From: Anastrepha obliqua
Taxonomy: Eukaryota; Arthropoda; Insecta; Diptera; Tephritidae
NCBI RefSeq assembly: GCF_027943255.1
Contig: NC_072896.1
Span: 39,768,501-39,832,500 of the forward strand
DNA: 64,000 nt
Direction of reading: 5' to 3'
The notes beneath the pieces are model-generated. The model had not been told where the DNA came from, made no database searches, and saw only the letters and a list, made by a program, of their open reading frames with translations. The position numbers and the translations under genes were made by a program. Shown here piece after piece: positions 35,553-46,577 of the stretch; within the stretch, counting starts at the first letter, position 1, and each line of letters starts with the position of its first letter.

Positions 35553-38500
35553 CTAAGAAATAATTTTCTCATTTTTGCTCTCTAATGGTTGTCGGAATGT
35601 CTCGGCCGAATTGCCAAGTAAAAGTAATAAGAAAATTGGCTGTTACAACAATAAACAAAAAATTTATAAAAAATTTGCTTTAATACAACTATAAAACTAT
35701 AACTGGACTTACCGCCTCAATGAGTCCATAGCACAAAAGTAATTATACCACCAACCCCGTCTTTGCTTTCTTGCACAATGACCATCGGTAGAAAACTCCA
35801 TGTTTTTTATATATGAAAAATAATATACACCCTGATCTCCTCTGCCATTTTCCAAAACATCTACAGCATAATTGGACCTCTCACCTGTGATAGCAAACTT
35901 ATCATAGTAAAAGATACGCTCCGACTCAAAATCAACACCAACTAATAAAGCGTGGGGTGAAGTCTTTGTTATGACATTCAAGCGATCTAATCCAATAAAA
36001 TAATCATTGCTCGCATTTCCAAAGCCAGCTTGGTATTCATACCAGGTTTTTTCCAAGGTACCATTATCGCTGTGCTCATTTCGTAGTATTACAGTCCACG
36101 GATAGCAATCTTTTGGGTCTTCTGGTAAACACTTAGTCAGGCAATATACATTGAACGGCGGAAAGCCCGATAATTGTAATTCGTAAATGCCATCCGTATA
36201 TCGCACGCCATTCTTCACCTTCGCCTCCGTACAATCACGTATGGCGGTTAGCTTGCGCTCAGCTTTTCTAAAATACATACATACATACATTAGCGCATAA
36301 TAAATATTATATTGAAATTAATGAAATAAAAATTTATACATAAATTATTTTGAGGAAAATTTCTGGCGAACTGGGTTTTATTCAATGTATAGCAACCCGA
36401 GAGATTATAAAAAAGTATGCATGGATTATAGACTGACTAAAAACGCTATGTTTGAACCCCACAAAACTCCTTCTCTTTATTACAGTTATAAGACTATCTT
36501 TGGCAGAACTGGGGATTAATACCAAAAGTAATATAAGCAAGCATATTTTGTTCTTCAAAGGCAGTAAACATTATCCTGTTAGCTCCTATTGAGATCTTCA
36601 CCGGAAAGAAGTGTCAATGCGGAGAACTGGACCCACCAGGTACGGGTCGACCACAAATAATATCCGAAAGATAGACATATCCAAATACTATATGAGCCCA
36701 TAAAGAACTCATTTCTATATTGGCGGGCACACGGTGGACCACGGTGCTGGAATAGGTATTTATTCCGAAGAAGCAAATCAATGCGGGATCAAGCGAGCAT
36801 TTTCCATGCAGTAATACTAGGTAATTGCCTTTAATAAATTTAGAAAGGGCATGCATAGAAATGAACGATTTGTACATTCTGAATTCTGCAAATCCGAGGT
36901 AGTAGGAAAAGGCAAACTGAAATTATATTTAGTGTACCTTTCGATGAGCACCGAAGAGAGATGAGAATGAGAGAGCGAATGAATTGACTAATGCTGAAAA
37001 CAGTGACCGACGTACGTAATCCCTTACCGCAGCCCCTAACGAGAACAAAACTGAGCAAAACTCCCGTAGAGAACATATTAACACAATACATCGGTTTGTG
37101 TGTGTATGTGTTTGGTTGTATCTACACAATGTTGCCATTGATACTTTTGCCTACACACATTTTCACACATCCACGTTATCAGTTACAATTTTTCATTGTT
37201 TAATAAACCAACGCCAAAACCGACAAATGCCAATAGTTCATTTATCTATAATTAAAATTATTCAACAGTGTTTTTAAGTTACTTTAATAAAAATTATAAT
37301 TTTTCTAAGTTTATTTTGCAAATGATTTCGAAATGTACTGCTTGGCAACACTGTGTGGTGAGAGAGCAATCAGCTGACAGGGTTCTACGGGAATTTTCAA
37401 AAATCGTGAGAAGTAATTTTTCATTTACATGATGTTCTCATTGGTTTAATCGTACCAGCTGACAGGATACTGCGCTTACATCGGTCACTGCTTCCAGCAT
37501 AGGGCGGTTGCTTGCTGGACGTTGATATTCCTAGTTGCCTATTTTATAATTATGATCTAAAAAATGTTCACTAAAGCAATTCGCGCCATACTTACTGTTG
37601 TTCCATAACCGCAGTAGACTGCAATTTTCTCTCGAGCTCGGCTAAACGCTTCCCATTTATTTCCATAAGAGTTTTTTCACTAAAAGAAAAACATAAAGAT
37701 ATGAAATTAATGACGAAACCATTTCAATATTCACAAATTCAATGAGTCACCAAGAATGAGAAAAACCAATTCATGAATAATAAATATACCCACGTGAAGA
37801 CTTAAAAAATTTCGACTCTTCTGGTTAAAATTATTCGGTACGCTTAACAGAATGCCTTTAAGTGTATTTTTTTTTGTTGTTTTTTTTTTTTAATGTATGC
37901 TTTCAAGCTGGATGAGCTTGACATTCTGACATGCCCGTTTAATATGCCAATTAAAAAGTTTTGTTTACATTTTCCAAAAATTTTTTTCATACTCACTATT
38001 GTTGAAGATTCGCAGTAGACTGCAATTTGCTCTCAAGTCCCGCTAAGCGCTTCTCATAATTTTCCATAATAATTTGGACTCTAAAAACACAAAGAGACAA
38101 TGATGATGTCAAAACTATTCAAAATCGAGTTTCATTTTAACACAATTATTGAAGGCGACTACATTATCCGGTAGATTATTCGAGAGATTATCAAAAAGTA
38201 TGCGTGGATTAGAGATAGACTAAAAAGTACGCTATATTTGAACCCCTCAAAACTTCTTCTCTTTAATGCAGTTATAAAACTATCTTTGGTAGAACTGGGC
38301 ATTAATACCAAAAGTAATATAAACAACCAAATTTTGTTCTTCAAAGGCAGTAAACATTATCCTGTTAGCTCCTGTTGATCTTCACCGGAAAGAAGAGTCA
38401 ATGCGCACGGAAGACAGTATCAGTCAGTCAGACTTGTGAAGAACTGGACCCTTCGGGCATGGCTCGGCCACAAATAATATACAAAAGATAGACATATCCA

Positions 38501-41500
38501 CATACTATATGAGCCCATAAAGAAGTCATCTCTATATTGACGGGTACAAGATGACCCACGGTGCTGGAATAGCAAGAAGCAAACCAATGTGGCTAGGAGA
38601 TCAAGCGAGCATTTTCCATGCAGCAATATTAGGTAATTACCTTAAATCAATTTAGAAAGGGCATGCACAGAAATGAAAGAGTTATACATTCTGAATTCTG
38701 GCAACACTATTAGTAATATCATCACTGTAATCGAATCCGAGGTAGTAGGAAAAGGTAAAATGAAATTATATTTAGTGTATCTTTCGATTATCAACTCCTT
38801 TATTGGGTTCCCGTTCAGGTGAGCATCGAAGAGAGATGAGAATGAGAGAGCGAATGAATTGACTAAGGCGGTTGCTTGCCAGATGTTGATATTGCTAGTT
38901 GCCTATTTTATATGCTCTAAAAAATGTTCACTAATCCAATTCGCGCCATACTTACTGTTGTTCCATAACCGCAGTAGACTGCAATTTTCTCTCGAGCTCG
39001 GCTAAACGCTTCCCATTTATTTCCATAAGAGTTTTTTCACTAAAAGAAAAACATAAAGATATGAAATTAATGACGAAACCATTTCAATATTCACAAATTC
39101 AATGAGTCACCAAGAATGAGAAAAACCAATTCATGAATAATAAATATACCCACGTGAACACTTAAAAAAATTCGACTCTTCTGGTTAAAATTATTCGGTA
39201 CGCATAACAGAATGCCTTTAAGTGTATTTTTTTTTTTTTTTTAATGTATGCTTTCAAGCTGGATGAGCTTGACATTCTTACATGCCCGTTTAATATGCCA
39301 ATTAAAACGTTTTGTTTACATTTTCCAAAATTTTTTTCATACTCACTCTTGTTGAAGATTCGCAGTAGACTGCAATTTGCTCTCAAGTTCCGCTAAGCGC
39401 TTCCCATTTTTTTCCATAAGAGTTTTTTCACTAAAAGAAAAACATAAAGATATGAAATTAATGACGAAACCATTTCAACATTCACAAATTCAATGAGTCA
39501 CCAAGAATGAGAAAAACCAATTCATGAATAATAAATGTACCCACGTGAACACTTAAAAAAATTCGACTCTTCTGGTTAAAATTATTCGGTACGCATAACA
39601 GAATGCCTTTAAGTGTACTTTTTTTTTTTTTTTAATGTATGCTTAAGCTGGATGAGCTTGACATTCTTACATGCCCGTTGAATATGCCAATTAACACGTT
39701 TTGTTTACATTTTCCAAAATTTTTTTTCATACTCACTCTTGTTGAAGATTCGCAGTAGACTGCAATTTGCTCTCAAGTTCCGCTAAGCGCTTCCCATTTT
39801 TTTCCATAAGAGTTTTTTCACTAAAAGAAAAACATAAAGATATGAAATTAATGACGAAACCATTTCAATATTCACAAATTCAATGAGTCACCAAGAATGA
39901 GAAAAACCAATTCATGAATAATAAATGTACCCACGTGAACACTTAAAAAAATTCGACTCTTCTGGTTAAAATTATTCGGTACGCATAACAGAATACCTTT
40001 AAGTGTATTTTAATTTTTTTTTTTTTTTTTTAATGTATGCTTAAGCTGGATGAGCTTGACATTCTTACATGCCCGTTGAATATGCCAATTAACACGTTTT
40101 GTTTACATTTTCCAAAATTTTTTTTCATACTCACTCTTGTTGAAGATTCGCAGTAGACTGCAATTTGCTCTCAAGTTCCGCTAAGCGCTTCCCATTTTTT
40201 TCCATAAGAGTTTTTTCACTAAAAGAAAAACATAAAGATATGAAATTAATGACGAAACCATTTCAACATTCACAAATTCAATGAGTCACCAAGAATGAGA
40301 AAAACCAATTCATGAATAATAAATGTACCCACGTGAACACTTAAAAAAATTCGACTCTTCTGGTTAAAATTATTCGGTACGCATAACAGAATGCCTTTAA
40401 GTGTATTTTTTTTTTTTTTTAATGTATGCTTAAGCTGGATGAGCTTGACATTCTTACATGCCCGTTGAATATGCCAATTAACACGTTTTGTTTACATTTT
40501 CCAAAATTTTTTTTCATACTCACTCTTGTTGAAGATTCGCAGTAGACTGCAATTTGCTCTCAAGTTCCGCTAAGCGCTTCTCATTTTTTTCCATAAGAGT
40601 TTTTTCACTAAAAGAAAAACATAAAGACATGAAATTAATGACGAAACCATTTCAATATTCACAAATTCAATGAGTCACCAAGAATGAGAAAAACCAATTC
40701 ATGAATAATAAATGTACCCACGTGAACACTTAAAAAAATTCGACTCTTCTGGTTAAAATTATTCGGTACGCATAACAGAATGCCTTTAAGTGTATTTTTT
40801 TTTTTTTAATGTATGCTTAAGCTGGATGAGCTTGACATTCTTACATGCCCGTTGAATATGCCAATTAACACGTTTTGTTTACATTTTCCAAAATTTTTTT
40901 TCATACTCACTCTTGTTGAAGATTCGCAGTAGACTGCAATTTGCTCTCAAGTTCCGCTAAGCGCTTCCCATTTTTTTCCATAAGAGTTTTTTCACTAAAA
41001 GAAAAACATAAAGACATGAAATTAATGACGAAACCATTTCAATATTCACAAATTCAATGAGTCACCAAGAATGAGAAAAACCAATTCATGAATAATAAAT
41101 GTACCCACGTGAACACTTAAAAAAATTCGACTCTTCTGGTTAAAATTATTCGGTACGCATAACAGAATGCCTTTAAGTGTACTTTTTTTTTTTTTTAATG
41201 TATGCTTAAGCTGGATGAGCTTGACATTCTTACATGCCCGTTGAATATGCCAATTAACACGTTTTGTTTACATTTTCCAAAATTTTTTTTCATACTCACT
41301 CTTGTTGAAGAATAGCAGTAGACTGCAATTTGCTCTCAAGTTCCGCTAAGCGCTTCTCATATTTTTCCATAATAATTTGGACTCTAAAAACACAAAGAGA
41401 CAATGTTGATGTCAAAACTTTTCAAAATCGAGTTTCATTTTACAATTCGAGTTCACCACAATTTTTGAATGCGACTACATTATCCGGTAGATTATCCGAG

Positions 41501-44150
41501 AGATTATCAAAAAGTATGCGTGGATTAGAGATAGACTAAAAAGTACGCTATGTTTGAACCCCTCAAAACTTCTTCTCTTTATTGCAGTTATAAAACTATC
41601 TTTGGTAGAACTGGGCATTAATACCAAAATTAATATAAACAACCAAATTTTGTTCTTCAAAGGCAGTAAACATTATCCTGTTAGCTCCTGTTGATCTTCA
41701 CCGGAAAGAAGAGTCAATGCGCACGGAAGACAGTATCAGTCAGTCAGACTTGTGAAGAACTGGACCCTTCGGGCATGGCTCGGCCACAAATAATATACAA
41801 AAGATAGACATATCCACATACTATATGAGCCCATAAAGAAGTCATCTCTATATTGGCGGGTACAAGATGACCCACGGTGCGGGAATAGCAAGAAGCAAAC
41901 CAATGTGACTAGGAGATCAAGCGAGCATTTTCCATGCAGCAATATTAGGTAATTACCTTAAATCAATTTAGAAAGGGCATGCACAGAAATGAAAGAGTTA
42001 TACATTCTGAATTCTGGCAACACTATTAGTAATATCATCACTGTAATCGAATCCGAGGTAGTAGGAAAAGGTAAAATGAAATTATATTTAGTGTATCTTT
42101 CGATTATCAAGTCCTTTTTTGGGTTCCCGTTCAGGTGAGCATCGAAGAGAGATGAGAATGAGAGAGCGAATGAATTGACTAAGGCGGTTGCTTGCCAGAT
42201 GTTGATATTGCTAGTTGCCTATTTTATATGATCTAAAAAATGTTCACTAATGCAATTCGCGCCATACTTACTCGGCTAAACGCTTCCCATTTATTTCCAT
42301 AAGAGTTTTTTCACTAAAAGAAAAACATAAAGATATGAAATTAATGACGAAACCATTTCAATATTCACAAATTCAATGAGTCACCAAGAATGAGAAAAAC
42401 CAATTCATGAATAATAAATGTACCCACGTGAACACTTAAAAAAATTCGATTCTTCTGGTTAAAATTATTCGGTACGCATAACAGAATGCCTTTAAGTGTA
42501 TTTTTTTTTTTTAATGTATGCTTAAGCTGGATGAGCTTGACATTCTTACATGTCCGTTTAATATGCCAATTAACACGTTTTGTTTACATTTTCCAAAATT
42601 TTTTTCATACTCACTCTTGTTGAAGATTCGCAGTAGACTGCAATTTGCTCTCAAGTTCCGCTAAGCGCTTCCCATTTTTTTCCATAAGAGTTTTTTCACT
42701 AAAAGAAAAACATAAAGATATGAAATTAATGACGAAACCATTTCAATATTCACAAATTCAATGAGTCACCAAGAATGAGAAAAACCAATTCATGAATAAT
42801 AAATGTACCCACGTGAACACTTAACACGTGAACTCTTCTGGTTAAAATTATTCGGTACGCATAACAGAATGCGTGTAGGCTTAAAGAAAACAATCCTTCT
42901 TCTTCTTCTTTTTTTTTTTTGAGGAATGCTGCAGGGTCATGATAAACGACTTCTTACTGTTGGAATTGAATGAATGGGGCTTGGAAGAAAATGTATCCAT
43001 TATTTTCGCGTAACATTTTTTGTGCAAATAGTTTAAAACTGTTTTATGGTCGATCTTTGGCTCCTGAGCGATGCTACGACTACTAATATGCCGGTCAACT
43101 TCGGTTATTTCTGTAAATTTTTCGAGATTATCGACATTTCCTTTAACATCAAAAGTGCCTTAACGGAAACGACGAAACCAAAAATGCAAGTAATTGGTTG
43201 TTATAGTGTCGGTACCATAAACATCATTCACAATTTTAGCAAGCCAGGACGCATTTTCACCTTTTTCAAAGAAAAACTGTAAAATATACCGAATTTTCTC
43301 TTTGTTGAATTCGATTGTTAACACCCTGTAACTTACAACTGAATGGACAAAAATAAAGCAGCAAATGTACTTTTTTAGTGTGAAATGTCACTTGAACAAC
43401 GAATATAAACTTATAATTGTTTGATCAATGCTTTACCAGATATCGATCACTACAGCCATTTACCGAGAAAATAATGGATTTCATTTTCCCCAAGCTAATA
43501 TTTCGATATCATAATCTGTACACTGAATGCCATTTAGTTGTAAAATTTTCAACTCAACTTTTCGATTCACTTATATGTATATGCCGATCACTGTCGGATA
43601 ATTATAATGACCGAAAATATACGAAATTTTTAAAAGTTTTCGAAATCACAAATAGTCACAAATCAACCAGTGCCTTCCAGTTCTTCTGTTCTTGAGCGAA
43701 ATCAATAGCTTTCAAGTGCAAAACACTGTTAAAGAAGAATCTCGAGTTGAAGTATAAGGGCTTTTAGACCAAGTAATTTCTGAGATAAATGCTGTAGTCC
43801 AACTGTGTTACAATCACATCCCACTCAACTCTTCTACTTCAATATTTTAACACCAAAATGCTTAGTATCCGCAGCCTTAATAATAGGACCAATACTTATG
43901 TAATATTTCTTAAAAGGGTGACTAACCTTTGTAGCGCATCCTCCGTGTCTTTTTGCTGTCTTCGAATTGTTTCGACTGATTTTATTAAAGCTTCTATTTC
44001 ATTTCCTGCATCTAAGTAAATTATTAAAGGAGGATCCAAACATCCTTCATCTTTAGAAGACTCCTCGTTTACCTCGACAGCGCCAATATTATTCGCGAGC
44101 CACAGGAGAAATACTTCAAAGTAGCACAGGCGCAGAATTTGTTTGTTCAT
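35441..44150 (-). CDS. secreted fibrinogen-related protein with expanded coiled-coil stalk (paralogue 1)
   Basis: Predicted 14-exon gene encoding 590 aa. Exon 1 (44,150-43,927) holds the start codon and signal peptide. Eleven stalk exons follow: 42,698-42,615; 42,313-42,272; 41,383-41,300; 40,994-40,911; 40,607-40,524; 40,218-40,135; 39,820-39,737; 39,430-39,347; 39,039-38,956; 38,080-37,997; 37,679-37,596. The FReD exon is 36,267-35,713 and the last exon 35,552-35,441. Every intron is phase 2 with GT-AG borders, and the sum (1,773 nt) is an exact multiple of three with no internal stop. FReDs of insects are usually secreted lectin-like or recognition proteins; ligand and role here are unknown. 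The stalk probably oligomerises as a coiled coil. Whether all 11 stalk exons are used in one transcript cannot be seen. Confidence 0.8.
35713..36267 (-). CDS. paralogue 1 fibrinogen-related domain exon
   Basis: A 555-nt exon after acceptor TTTTAG and before donor GTAAGT. FReD features in order: an opening Cys (RDCTEAKVKNG), GIYELQLSGFPPFNVYC (conserved G-x-Y ... VYC), YPWTVILRN (WTVIQRR equivalent), W-x-EYQAGFGNASNDYFIGL (GFG ... FWLG), LLVGVDFE, FAITGE-x-SNYAV, FSTDGHCARKQRRGWWYNYFC. Departures from typical FReDs: the usual acidic calcium loop between FST and the CA Cys is reduced to DGH, and there are extra Cys residues (CLTKCLPEDPKDC) after VYC. Calcium binding is therefore doubtful. Confidence 0.88.
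36390..36988 (-). repeat. intronic block repeat, copy a (FReD-proximal, paralogue 1)
   Basis: Shares GTATGCATGGATTATAGACT-like sequence, CTTCAAAGGCAGTAAACATT and CCATGCAGTAATACTAGGTA with four other copies (38.2, 41.5, 60.1, 61.4 kb). It has diverged most and lost the CAGTCAGTCAGACTTGTG stretch. It ends where the MITE at 36,991 begins. Confidence 0.75.
36991..37499. mobile_element. TA-flanked MITE private to paralogue 1
   Basis: Inverted ends TGCTGAAAACAGTGACCGAC and, read inward from the other side, TGCTGGAAGCAGTGACCGAT. TA flanks both sides (36,989-36,990 and 37,500-37,501). The uninterrupted site is seen in paralogue 2 near 60,774 and in the block copies near 38,864 and 42,181 (GAATTGACTAAGGCGG). 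The 509-bp body has no transposase. TA target and length suggest a Tc1/mariner-type MITE. Confidence 0.8.
37596..42698 (-). CDS. paralogue 1 stalk: array of eleven modular coiled-coil exons
   Basis: Ten exons of exactly 84 nt and one of 42 nt. Each 84-nt exon encodes 28 residues (four heptads), such as EKTLMEKNGKRLAELESKLQ then STANLQQ. Leucines at module positions 13, 16 and 20 follow a/d spacing. Type A exons (37,679; 39,039; shortened at 42,313) contain MEINGKRLAELERKLQ and end in VMEQ. Type B exons (38,080; 41,383) start VQIIMEN/KYEKRLA. Six hybrid exons (42,698 and the five from 40,994 to 39,430) have an A-like 5' half and a B-like 3' half. The five adjacent hybrids recur every 387-398 bp with nearly identical introns; T-tract length is the main difference. 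Donors are GTGAGT or GTAAGT, and acceptors CTTTTAG or TTTTTAG. Confidence 0.85.
38160..38885 (-). repeat. intronic block repeat, copy b (paralogue 1)
   Basis: About 0.7 kb between a type B exon (38,080) and a type A exon (39,039). It is nearly identical to the copies at 41.5 and 61.4 kb, which are also placed next to a type B exon. This shows that block, B exon and A exon were duplicated together. Confidence 0.8.
41475..42190 (-). repeat. intronic block repeat, copy c (paralogue 1)
   Basis: Lies between the type B exon at 41,383 and the 42-nt exon at 42,313. It is the positional equivalent of the copy at 61,446-62,165 in paralogue 2. Confidence 0.8.
42880..43335 (-). mobile_element. mariner N-terminal relic in intron 1 (paralogue 1)
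   Basis: The minus strand begins near the ACAGGGTGTTAAC end (43,337) and reads FNKEKIRYILQFFFEKGENA, then a helix-turn-helix region (VDRHISSRSIAQEPKIDHKT), the DNA-binding half of a mariner transposase. A stop (FRRFR then TAA) and loss of the catalytic half make it dead. The same relic with the same deletion is in intron 1 of paralogue 2, so it predates the duplication. Confidence 0.8.
43927..44150 (-). CDS. paralogue 1 exon 1: signal peptide and stalk start
   Basis: ATG at 44,150-44,148 (context GAAATG) starts MNKQILRLCYFEVFLLWLAN, a clear signal peptide with predicted cleavage after NIGA. A short acidic segment with one Cys (EGCLDPP) follows, then a helical segment (EIEALIKSVETIRRQQKDTE) that begins the coiled coil. 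The exon ends CAAAG before GTTAGT, leaving two bases (AG) that combine with the T of the next exon to give Ser. An upstream in-frame ATG near 44,216 exists only here; the equivalent in paralogue 2 differs, so MNKQ is preferred. Confidence 0.8.
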
Positions 44151-44237
44151 TTCACAGCGTCCTCGGGTATCGGACTGTTGCATAGTCTTGTCAACTACGA
44201 ATAAGAAGAAATGCAAATTCTTGGCATTAAAAATTCT

Positions 44238-44322
44238 CTTATCAGCAAGAAATTTGGAATTTTGGTGCAGTTTGCGATGACCTTATTGTTATTTGTGAAC
44301 AAGATAATTCTTATTTATTATA
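44238..44322 (-). promoter_or_regulatory. possible promoter region, paralogue 1
   Basis: On the minus strand a TATAAT sequence lies at 44,322-44,317 and a GATA-type motif CTGATAAG at 44,245-44,238, some 90-170 bp upstream of the start codon. Both are conserved in paralogue 2. GATA sites are common in insect fat-body and blood-cell immune genes, but such short motifs also occur by chance. Confidence 0.25.
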
Positions 44323-44639
44323 AAGTGAATGCACTGAAAGTTCTGAGAATGCATTTTGTATTGCGTCATAAAAAATATATATGTATATATGTATGTGTAA
44401 TGTAAAATATGCATGGACAAGTTTTAATAAATAATGGCCCGCAAATTAACTGTTTTATATAACAACATGATTATAATATAATTAGAAAATTTGAAAAAAG
44501 AAAATGAACCCTATATTTCAAAGCAGTAGTCTATGGTAATTCTGAGGAAAACTTTGAAGAGCTGCAGTTACGAATTAATTACAAATTACTTCGACTTACC
44601 TGATGCGACTAGCATTTTTTCAACAGAATTTAGTGTGAG

Positions 44640-45740
44640 AAATAGGTTATGCTAACTGATATGGTACACCAAAATGCTCAGAATGCACTTCTACATTCAC
44701 TTGACCCAATTTTCTAAGCACTTTGCCATTCAGAAGTGTATACCTGCTAAACGAGCAGTTTAAAGGCTTCAGAAGTTGCTTCAGGCTTTGAAAAATGTTA
44801 GCATTGCATTTTGTTTTTAATTTTCGGGGGAAAAAAGTTACTGGGTGGCAAATTAGGGCTGTAAGATCGTTGACCCTTTAATTGAAAATTTTGAGTACTC
44901 AAAAACTTTCTTGTGTGAGCCGATATATGAGAGCTCGTATTGTGTTAGTGAAGAATGGTTCTTCTTCGGGGGTTGATGTCATGAATGCTCCGCAAAGTTC
45001 TGGTAAATAAATCGTTGTATAACAATCTGATTTGACTGTTTTCAATTTTTGTAGAGGTACAGTTGTGATAAGACCAGATTTCCCAAAAAACAAGCGACTA
45101 TTCGACCATTTGCTTTAAGGTGTTTTTTCCACGACCAACTTTTGTGGGATTAAGCTTGTCTTGGAACGCTCACACTGTCGATTGCTGTTTGTAGTTTGAT
45201 GTTTCATATACCAAAGTGCATATTCAGTTACGATGGCACAAATGTGCTTCGACCAACTCATCGAATTTCGTCAATACTTCTTTACATCAATCGATGTGAG
45301 TGCTTTGGGTAATTGCCAAATTATGCCGTATCTAATGAGAACAAATCTACTTAGTACCAAATACTCACACAATATTGAATGTAAGCTGATCCTACTAATG
45401 TTCAAGGATGTCTCTATCTCTGGATAAATCAAATGACGATCTTGCGTTATGAATTGTCGCACTGCATCGATTACTTCCGGCACAGCAACCGTTTTTGGTC
45501 GATATTCACGAAATTTATCCCGCAAGGATTGACGGCCATGTTGGAACTCGTTATACCAGCTGTTGACAGTTACTACGTGTGGTGCTTCAATGCTAGAAGT
45601 CAAAATATGTTGTGCAATGCACTCCTCTCTCGGTAAGCCACCTCAAAATTAGTAATAGATCATCGCAGAAAAATTTTAACGATTAGTTCCTTCTTTTGGA
45701 CGAGATGAATTTTTCAACTCACTGAAAAAAGAACAATGAA
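44640..45740 (-). pseudogene. mariner transposase remnant
   Basis: The minus strand from about 45,700 reads FEWLKNSSRPK, AMIYY and CIAQHILTSS, then an open frame 45,603-45,271 (VNSWYNEFQHGRQSLRDKFR, PEVIDAVRQFITQDRH, NISRISLHSILCEYL). This is the N-terminal DNA-binding part of an irritans/SETMAR-type mariner transposase. The catalytic region is unreadable. It shares sequence with the remnant at 33.65-34.16 kb. Confidence 0.7.
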
Positions 45741-46577
45741 AGATCTTAAATGCTAACATTGTATGTAAGTTTATGCTAAAAACAGTACCAAACTTTTCAA
45801 TAAAAGTATCGAATAACAGCTCATCACTCCTAATGTTGCAAAGACGAACCTGTTAAAAGGAAACCTTCGTACATTTCAATGAAACTTGGGGACATAAAAG
45901 TTTGTACAAGGATATTACTCTTGGTTCAAAGTAGGTCCGACTACTAGACTAAGACAATAATAAGGGAACTGAGTTTGGATAAGGTAATGTAATGATTAGA
46001 GGTCACAAAAGACAATGTAGTCGATCTGCAAATTTCAAACTGAATCTAATCTAAATTTCCGTCCGACCGTCTGATGTTGTAAGCTATAACTCTGATTGTC
46101 AATGAGTTTCTTTGATTCCAAAGAAGCCAGCCAAAATTAAATTTTACTAAAATTAAAAATTAATTATCTAATTTGTTTTCGAATAACTTTTGTACTAAAA
46201 AAGGAAACGATTTTGAACGATAGAAATCATCATTTTGGCCTACGAGATCCATTGCTCGTATTTTTGCTCACAAATGTCAATTATGATTGACGTATGACGT
46301 CATTTGCACAAATTATAAATAGAGTGATTAATTTTGCGCTACATTCTAAATAAATGTTGTACCTGATATGTTTTCATTTGAAAAAGACGTTTATTTATTT
46401 AAGTCGTAAGTAAGTAATTAGTCAACAAAAGTCCCAAAGGTTTGTAAATAGTATTGAATTCTATAAGGGCTTTCAAGATGGGTGCAGAGTTCTTACAAAG
46501 CCAATATGGAGAAAGTCTTAATTACGAAGGAATGAATTTTACGGAATGTAAAGGAATGGATTTTAAGGTCGTCAGCA
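45741..46577. other. intergenic DNA including unclassified repeat copy 2
   Basis: The stretch 46,130-46,365 matches the right part of the unclassified repeat at 24,500-24,720 (GAATAACTTTTGTACTAA, GATTAATTTTGCGCTACATT). Nothing else was recognised. Confidence 0.5.

Noticed and set aside
38159..38344. Signal-peptide-like open frame (KNKIWLFILLLVLM) repeated at 41,475 and 61,446
   Set aside because: It lies inside the repeated intronic block, begins at TTG not ATG, is broken in the older block copies, and has no matching splice phase.
39040..41300. Regularly spaced repeats that superficially resemble a CRISPR array
   Set aside because: The repeat unit is about 390 bp, contains an exon with eukaryotic splice sites, and the intervening sequence is itself repeated.
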